Source: Planobispora longispora (lineage in GTDB: Bacteria > Actinomycetota > Actinomycetes > Streptosporangiales > Streptosporangiaceae). Taken from it: a stretch of 44,167 bases of DNA. Below the pieces are notes generated by a model that was not told the DNA's origin, did no database searches, and worked only from the letters and a program-made list of their open reading frames with translations. Shown in pieces: positions 40,480 through 44,167 of the stretch (positions are counted from its first letter, which is position 1; each line of letters starts with the position of its first letter). The stretch is taken from positions 1 through 44,167 of the forward strand of contig NZ_BOOH01000030.1 in assembly GCF_016863135.1 (NCBI RefSeq), read 5' to 3'. The translations under genes and the position numbers were made by a program.

Positions 40480-41580
40480 TCAACGGCAGGTAGCCGACGC
40501 GCCCATTGTCAGCGAACCAAACTCGTTTCGGAAGCAACGACATTGAGGATGAACGCTCCAAGGGGTCTTCTTCCATCTCCAATCAGGCAATACATCCATT
40601 GTGCCGTTGGTCACAGTCGTTCCGCGACCGTCCAGAAGCGCAAGCGCATGACCGGTCGCCATGGCCGCCACCAGCGTGGAGAGGGCCGTCCCGCAGGCGA
40701 TTTCACCCGCGGGGAAGCCGCCCAGGCGGGCACTGACGATCGGCCAGCCGGGATCCCGGTCGCGCCGGGCGAGATCGAGGCAGTTCAGGCATGCGCTCCG
40801 GCCCGGCAGCACCAGCGGGCCGACCGAGCCGAACCCCTCGCAGGCGCTCACCAGCAGGTGGGGGATCTCCCAGGCGACCAGCTCCCGCACCAGCAGGCCG
40901 TCCAGAGGCTTCACGGGAGCGAGCACCGCCAGGTCGGGACGGCGGGAACCGTCGGCCGGGTGGGCGGCGTTCTCCCCGGTCCACGCGGTGACGGCGGGCG
41001 CCAGCCGCCCGGCCACCGTCACGGCGCCGTCCTGCCTGCTCATCCCCAGCTCGGACGGGGTCAGGCCGCCGGGTGCGAGGTCGCGCGGGCGGGCCGCGTC
41101 GGGATCGACCACGCAGAGCCGCCCCACTCCGGAGGCGGCGAGGAGGGCGACGACCTGCGCGCCCACCCGGCCCGCGCCGTACACCGTCACCTGGGCGGCG
41201 CGCCTGCGCTCCAGGGCGGCGAACCCGCCGTCGGCGGCGCCCGGGGCCAGGGAGAGGGCGTCCAGCTCGGGCTGGAGGCGGTCGCGCTCGGCCAGGGTGA
41301 GAGCCCGCAACGGGCGCGGAGGCGCCCCGGCGTCGTCCACGACCCCCTGATCGACCAGCATGTCGAGCAGGAGGCGCGCCTGCCTCTCGCCGATCCCGGC
41401 GCCGGCGGCGCCGGCCAGCGCCCCGGCGAGGTCCCGGGTGCCGTCGAGACTCTCGACCCAGCTGCGAACCCCCGGCTCGAGATCGGTGAGCACGACCGCG
41501 CGACGGGGATGCGTGCCGAACTGCAGGGTGCGCTCGTCACGGTAGACCCGCCGGAGCGCGGGCTTGAGCCGTGGCCTCAT
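40480..41580 (-). CDS. ThiF/E1-like protein related to TOMM cyclodehydratase partners
   Basis: This 366-residue protein has an N-terminal region (about 1-120) that looks like a small winged-helix/peptide-binding module, then an E1-like Rossmann domain with VYGAGRVGAQ (133-142) and a zinc site of CLNC (264-267) and CRC (347-349). The segment after the loop reads VVDPDAARPRD; the Asn-Arg-Gln of active E1 enzymes is absent, so adenylation is unlikely. This fits the leader-binding protein of thiazole/oxazole-modified peptide systems, but no YcaO gene or precursor peptide is nearby. The start at the ATG (41580) follows AGGCGG. Confidence 0.75.
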   Translation of the reverse strand: MRPRLKPALRRVYRDERTLQFGTHPRRAVVLTDLEPGVRSWVESLDGTRDLAGALAGAAGAGIGERQARLLLDMLVDQGVVDDAGAPPRPLRALTLAERDRLQPELDALSLAPGAADGGFAALERRRAAQVTVYGAGRVGAQVVALLAASGVGRLCVVDPDAARPRDLAPGGLTPSELGMSRQDGAVTVAGRLAPAVTAWTGENAAHPADGSRRPDLAVLAPVKPLDGLLVRELVAWEIPHLLVSACEGFGSVGPLVLPGRSACLNCLDLARRDRDPGWPIVSARLGGFPAGEIACGTALSTLVAAMATGHALALLDGRGTTVTNGTMDVLPDWRWKKTPWSVHPQCRCFRNEFGSLTMGASATCR

Positions 41581-41811
41581 GGGAGCCGCCTCATCTCCTG
41601 GGTGTCCCGGACCGGAGCCGCCGGGACGTGCCGTCCGTGGGAAGTGCCAGCGTGCCACGCCCCCGCACGGCTCCGGGCCGCCCGTTCCCCACCCTGTGGA
41701 CAACTCCGCACCCCGGCCGCGGACTGTGGAAACCGCCTCTGAGTTTTCGCGGCGGGATCCTGGATACGGCTCCACGGCCGGGCATACGGGTGCGGGTGAT
41801 CTCCCGTCCAC

Positions 41812-41817
41812 TACGCT
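41812..41817 (+). promoter_or_regulatory. -10 element for a leaderless crotonase mRNA
   Basis: TACGCT ends 6 bases before the ATG at 41824, and there is no ribosome site. Confidence 0.45.
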
Positions 41818-41823
41818 CCCGGC

Positions 41824-42609
41824 ATGAGCGAGCTCTTGGTGGACCGGCGGGACGACGGCGTCGTGGTTCTCACTCTGAACCGTCCCGAGCAGCGCAACCC
41901 GATGACCGACGCGATGACCGAGCAGTGGCGGCAGGCCATCGCCGACCTGCGCCGGGACCGGGACGTACGGTGCGTCGTCGCCACCGGCGCGGGAAGCGCG
42001 TTCTCCTCCGGGGGAGACCTCTCCTGGCTGGCCGAGCGGGGGGCGGAGAGTGTGCCCGCGCTACGGGACCGGATGCTCGGCTTCTACCGGACGTGGTTGT
42101 CGATCGCGGACCTGGAGGTGCCGACCATCGCCGCGATCAACGGCGCCGCCGTCGGGGCCGGCCTGTGCTTCGCCCTCGCCTGCGACCTGGTCTACGCCGC
42201 CGAGGACGCCAAACTGCTCGTCCCCTTCACCGCCCTCGGCCTCCACCCGGGCATGGCGGCGACCTACCTGCTGCCCAGGGTCGCGGGAGTGGGTGTGGCC
42301 AGGGAGATGCTGCTGACCGGACGGACGATGCTCGGCGCCGAGGCGGCCTCCGCCGGGCTGGTCACCCGGGCCTTCCCCCGGGAGACGCTGCTCGCCGAGG
42401 TGCTGGAGATCGCATCCAGGACCGCGGCCAACGCCCCGATCGCGACCCGGCTCACCAAGATCGCTCTCGCCGGCGGCGGGCATGCGGATCTGGAGGCCGC
42501 ACTGCGCTGGGAATCCCTGGCTCAGCCGGTGACGATGGCCTCCGACGACATGCGCGAAGGGCTGGCCGCCCAGAGAGAACGGCGGGTTCCAAGATTCCGG
42601 AACTCATGA
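41824..42609 (+). CDS. Enoyl-CoA hydratase/isomerase family protein
   Basis: This 261-residue crotonase-fold enzyme acts on acyl-CoA thioesters. The oxyanion-hole segments are GAGSAFSSGGDLSWL and INGAAVGAGLCFALACDLVYA. In the region where hydratases carry their first catalytic Glu it reads LGLHPGMAATYLLPR, without that Glu; the second could be in MLGAEAASAG. It may therefore be an isomerase, a thioesterase or another crotonase activity rather than a simple hydratase. It is not in an obvious fatty-acid operon. The length is normal for the family. Confidence 0.88.
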   Translation: MSELLVDRRDDGVVVLTLNRPEQRNPMTDAMTEQWRQAIADLRRDRDVRCVVATGAGSAFSSGGDLSWLAERGAESVPALRDRMLGFYRTWLSIADLEVPTIAAINGAAVGAGLCFALACDLVYAAEDAKLLVPFTALGLHPGMAATYLLPRVAGVGVAREMLLTGRTMLGAEAASAGLVTRAFPRETLLAEVLEIASRTAANAPIATRLTKIALAGGGHADLEAALRWESLAQPVTMASDDMREGLAAQRERRVPRFRNS

Positions 42610-42750
42610 GACGGGCGATATCCAGGTTAATTCCATAAGTCACGGTCATAGCGGATCGGTCTCGCTGAACAATCAACGAACGGGGATTGACCAGCAAGAA
42701 CGTGTTCTGCCCTCTGGTGGGAATTCACCATTCTCGGCTACCGTGCATAT

Positions 42751-43266
42751 GTGCCCCCCGAGACAGTCGAGGTCCGTCGAAGCTCTCGTCGCCGGCGGAC
42801 CGTTTCGGCGTACCGCGATGGCGAGAAAACGATCGTGCTGCTCCCCGACGGCCTGAGCAGGACCGACGAGGAACAATGGGTGCGCCGGATGCTCGACCGG
42901 CTCGCGGCCAAGGAGCAGCGAAGGCGCCCCTCCGACGATGACCTGCTCGATCGGGCCAACGATCTGTCGGCGCGTTACCTGGAGGGCAGAGCGCGACCGG
43001 CGAGCGTGCGATGGGTGGAGAACCAGCAGCACCGCTGGGGCTCCTGCACTCCGGACCACGGCACCATCAGGATCTCCACCCGGCTGCGCGGCATGCCGGC
43101 GTGGGTGGTCGACTACGTGATCATGCACGAGCTCGTGCACCTGCTGGTGCCGAGCCACGGCCCCCGGTTCTGGGCGCTGGTGGAACACTATCCCAAGGCC
43201 GAGCGGGCGCGCGGGTTCCTCGAAGGATTCTCCATGGCCTCCAACGGCACCGCCGAGGAATGGTGA
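42751..43266 (+). CDS. YgjP/M48-like metallopeptidase
   Basis: This 171-residue protein belongs to the YgjP-like (DUF45) zinc metallopeptidase group. HELVH (126-130) gives His126, Glu127 and His130, and His136 (SHGPRF) is a likely third ligand. The family segment ENQQHRWGSCTPDHGTIRIS precedes it, and FWALVEHYPKAERARGFL closes the domain. A TACCGT -10-like hexamer (42739-42744) ends 6 bases before the GTG, with no ribosome site, so the mRNA is probably leaderless. The physiological substrate of the family is not established. It overlaps the next gene by GTGA. Confidence 0.87.
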   Translation: MPPETVEVRRSSRRRRTVSAYRDGEKTIVLLPDGLSRTDEEQWVRRMLDRLAAKEQRRRPSDDDLLDRANDLSARYLEGRARPASVRWVENQQHRWGSCTPDHGTIRISTRLRGMPAWVVDYVIMHELVHLLVPSHGPRFWALVEHYPKAERARGFLEGFSMASNGTAEEW

Positions 43267-43907
43267 CCGGACAGGCATCGGGTGAGGACGCGCGGCTGGT
43301 CGCGGTGCTCGTCATGCCCACGATGGCCGGCGCGGCGCCTCCCGGCGTCGATCCCGGGGATTTCCTCGCCGCCGTCGCCGAAGACACCTGCGAACTGGTC
43401 GCTGGGCTCGACTTCGTGACCCCCGTCCTGGTGACGGGCGTGCCGGGGCTGGAGGAGATCGTCTGGCCGGGGACGCCCATCGTCGAGATCGATCCCGAGC
43501 TGTCGGGAAGCGCCCTGACGGAGGCGGCGTTCACCGCGGTCTCCGCGGCGGTGCCGTACGGCCGGCAAGCGGTCCTGCTGAGCGGGGACGCCCCCGATCT
43601 GCCCGCCCTGTTGATCGGCAAGCTCTTCCGGGCGCTGGGCCGCGCGCAGGTCGCCGTCTGCCCGGCCGTGGGCGGGGGCGCCGTGGCGATAGCCGCCCAC
43701 CTGCCCTATCCCGAATGGGCGCGGACGGGACTCGACGACCCCGACCCGGTCCGGTCCCTGCGCGACTCGGCCCCCGGCCGCCGCATGGTCGCCACCGGTC
43801 CCGGCTGGCATCGCCTGCGCGCCCCCGGTGACATCGGATGGCTCGACCCCGGCCTGGAGGGCTGGGAGAACACCCGCGACCTCCTCGCCACCGGTCACCA
43901 CCGATAA
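43263..43907 (+). CDS. Hypothetical protein, possibly GT-A/nucleotidyltransferase fold
   Basis: This 214-residue soluble protein has VAVLVMPTMAGAAPPGVDPG at the start, then DFVTPVLVTG, AVLLSGDAPDLPALLIGKLF and QVAVCPAVGGGAVAIAAHL. The order resembles DUF2064-type GT-A fold proteins, in which SDxPDLP and a PAxDGG loop bind nucleotide-sugar and metal; here the second motif is degenerate (PAVGGG), so activity is doubtful. The GTG overlaps the metallopeptidase stop (GTGA), so the two are coupled. The last 60 residues are rich in Gly, Asp and Trp. Fold assignment is tentative. Confidence 0.6.
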   Translation: MTGQASGEDARLVAVLVMPTMAGAAPPGVDPGDFLAAVAEDTCELVAGLDFVTPVLVTGVPGLEEIVWPGTPIVEIDPELSGSALTEAAFTAVSAAVPYGRQAVLLSGDAPDLPALLIGKLFRALGRAQVAVCPAVGGGAVAIAAHLPYPEWARTGLDDPDPVRSLRDSAPGRRMVATGPGWHRLRAPGDIGWLDPGLEGWENTRDLLATGHHR

Positions 43908-43950
43908 GACGCCCTACGCCCTACGCCGGGTGCCGGTGGCGGGTTGGCCC

Positions 43951-44010
43951 GGGTCATGGTCGTGCTGTACGGGTCATGGTCGTGCTGTACGGGTCATGGT
44001 CGTGCTGTAC
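43951..44010. repeat. Perfect 20-base tandem repeat, three copies
   Basis: GGGTCATGGTCGTGCTGTAC is repeated three times without any change and without spacers. It directly adjoins the left arm of the inverted repeat that follows. Confidence 0.95.
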
Positions 44011-44121
44011 GGGCGGGTCTGCCGGCCGGCCGTCGGGGTTGCTGTCTGGTTGTTCAGGCCTCCGGCCTGGCGGGCGCGCGGGGTCCTGGCCCTTTTTCAC
44101 GCCGGCCGGCAGACCCGCCCG
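44010..44121. repeat. Long inverted repeat with inner hairpin
   Basis: A perfect 21-bp inverted repeat (44010-44030 with 44101-44121; outer part GGGCGGGTCTGCC) encloses 70 bases. Inside is a second hairpin, CAGGCC/GGCCTG (44055-44069). No coding frame is convincing. It could be a small non-autonomous element, a structured RNA or a terminator; the window ends 46 bases later. Confidence 0.75.
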
Positions 44122-44167
44122 CGCCGCACTCCTTCTGGCTGCGCCGTAATCGGTGCGGACCGTAGGA

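Noticed and set aside
42697-42708. AGAACGTGTTCT, resembling an SOS box near the metallopeptidase gene
   Set aside because: The actinobacterial LexA site needs GAAC-N4-GTTC; here the spacing is only two bases.
43951-44010. Possible CRISPR array
   Set aside because: The repeats are directly adjacent with no spacers, only three copies are present, and no cas genes are nearby.

Overview
The window is chromosomal DNA of a very GC-rich actinomycete. The mix of a WhiB-family regulator, mycoredoxin, AdnAB, Ku, a TB9.4-type DUF3107 protein and mycosin-like proteases fits the order Streptosporangiales (Streptosporangium/Nonomuraea-like); the order-level assignment is inference, the phylum is not in doubt. 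No rRNA, tRNA, CRISPR array, transposase or integrase was seen.

Backbone. From memory of the M. tuberculosis H37Rv map, the core genes follow the neighbourhood around Rv3197-Rv3211: ferritin-like protein, DUF3107 (TB9.4), TetR, moeZ, MGMT-like protein, adnA-adnB, nudC, mycoredoxin, uvrD2, whiB7 and an ABC1 kinase. Accessory blocks are set into this backbone: ku; three tandem small secreted SH3-like proteins; two tandem pairs encoding a membrane protein of unknown function plus a mycosin-like protease; a TagF-like polymerase; a GH20 hexosaminidase; a four-gene NIS siderophore operon; two small secreted proteins; and a secreted esterase.

Layout. 1-2357: end of an upstream gene, ferritin-like protein, remnant of an ArsR regulator, DUF3107, TetR, acidic small protein. 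2570-4998: ku and the SH3-like trio on the minus strand. 5157-7323: alpha/beta hydrolase and moeZ. 7496-11871: duplicated membrane-protein/protease pairs, each translationally coupled through an ATGCTGA or GTGCTGA overlap. 11971-17405: small unknown, alkyltransferase-like protein, TagF-like polymerase, GH20 lipoprotein. 17523-24552: adnA and adnB. 24666-30645: minus-strand siderophore operon (ATP-grasp, two IucA/IucC synthetases, PLP decarboxylase) behind an iron box. 30845-34383: nudC, small secreted proteins, mycoredoxin, esterase. 34560-38584: uvrD2, tesB, whiB7 with an upstream ORF and an intrinsic attenuator, small basic protein. 39060-43907: ABC1 kinase, ThiF/cyclodehydratase-like protein, crotonase, metallopeptidase, GT-A-like protein. 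43951-44121: tandem and inverted repeats.

How the parts work together. Genome maintenance is prominent (Ku, AdnAB, UvrD2, ATL), as is redox and antibiotic stress (NudC, mycoredoxin, WhiB7). The iron-regulated operon has the gene order of vibrioferrin synthesis (pvsA, B, D, E) without the exporter gene. The least explained unit is the duplicated four-cysteine membrane protein plus mycosin-like protease pair, which has no type VII secretion genes beside it in this window.
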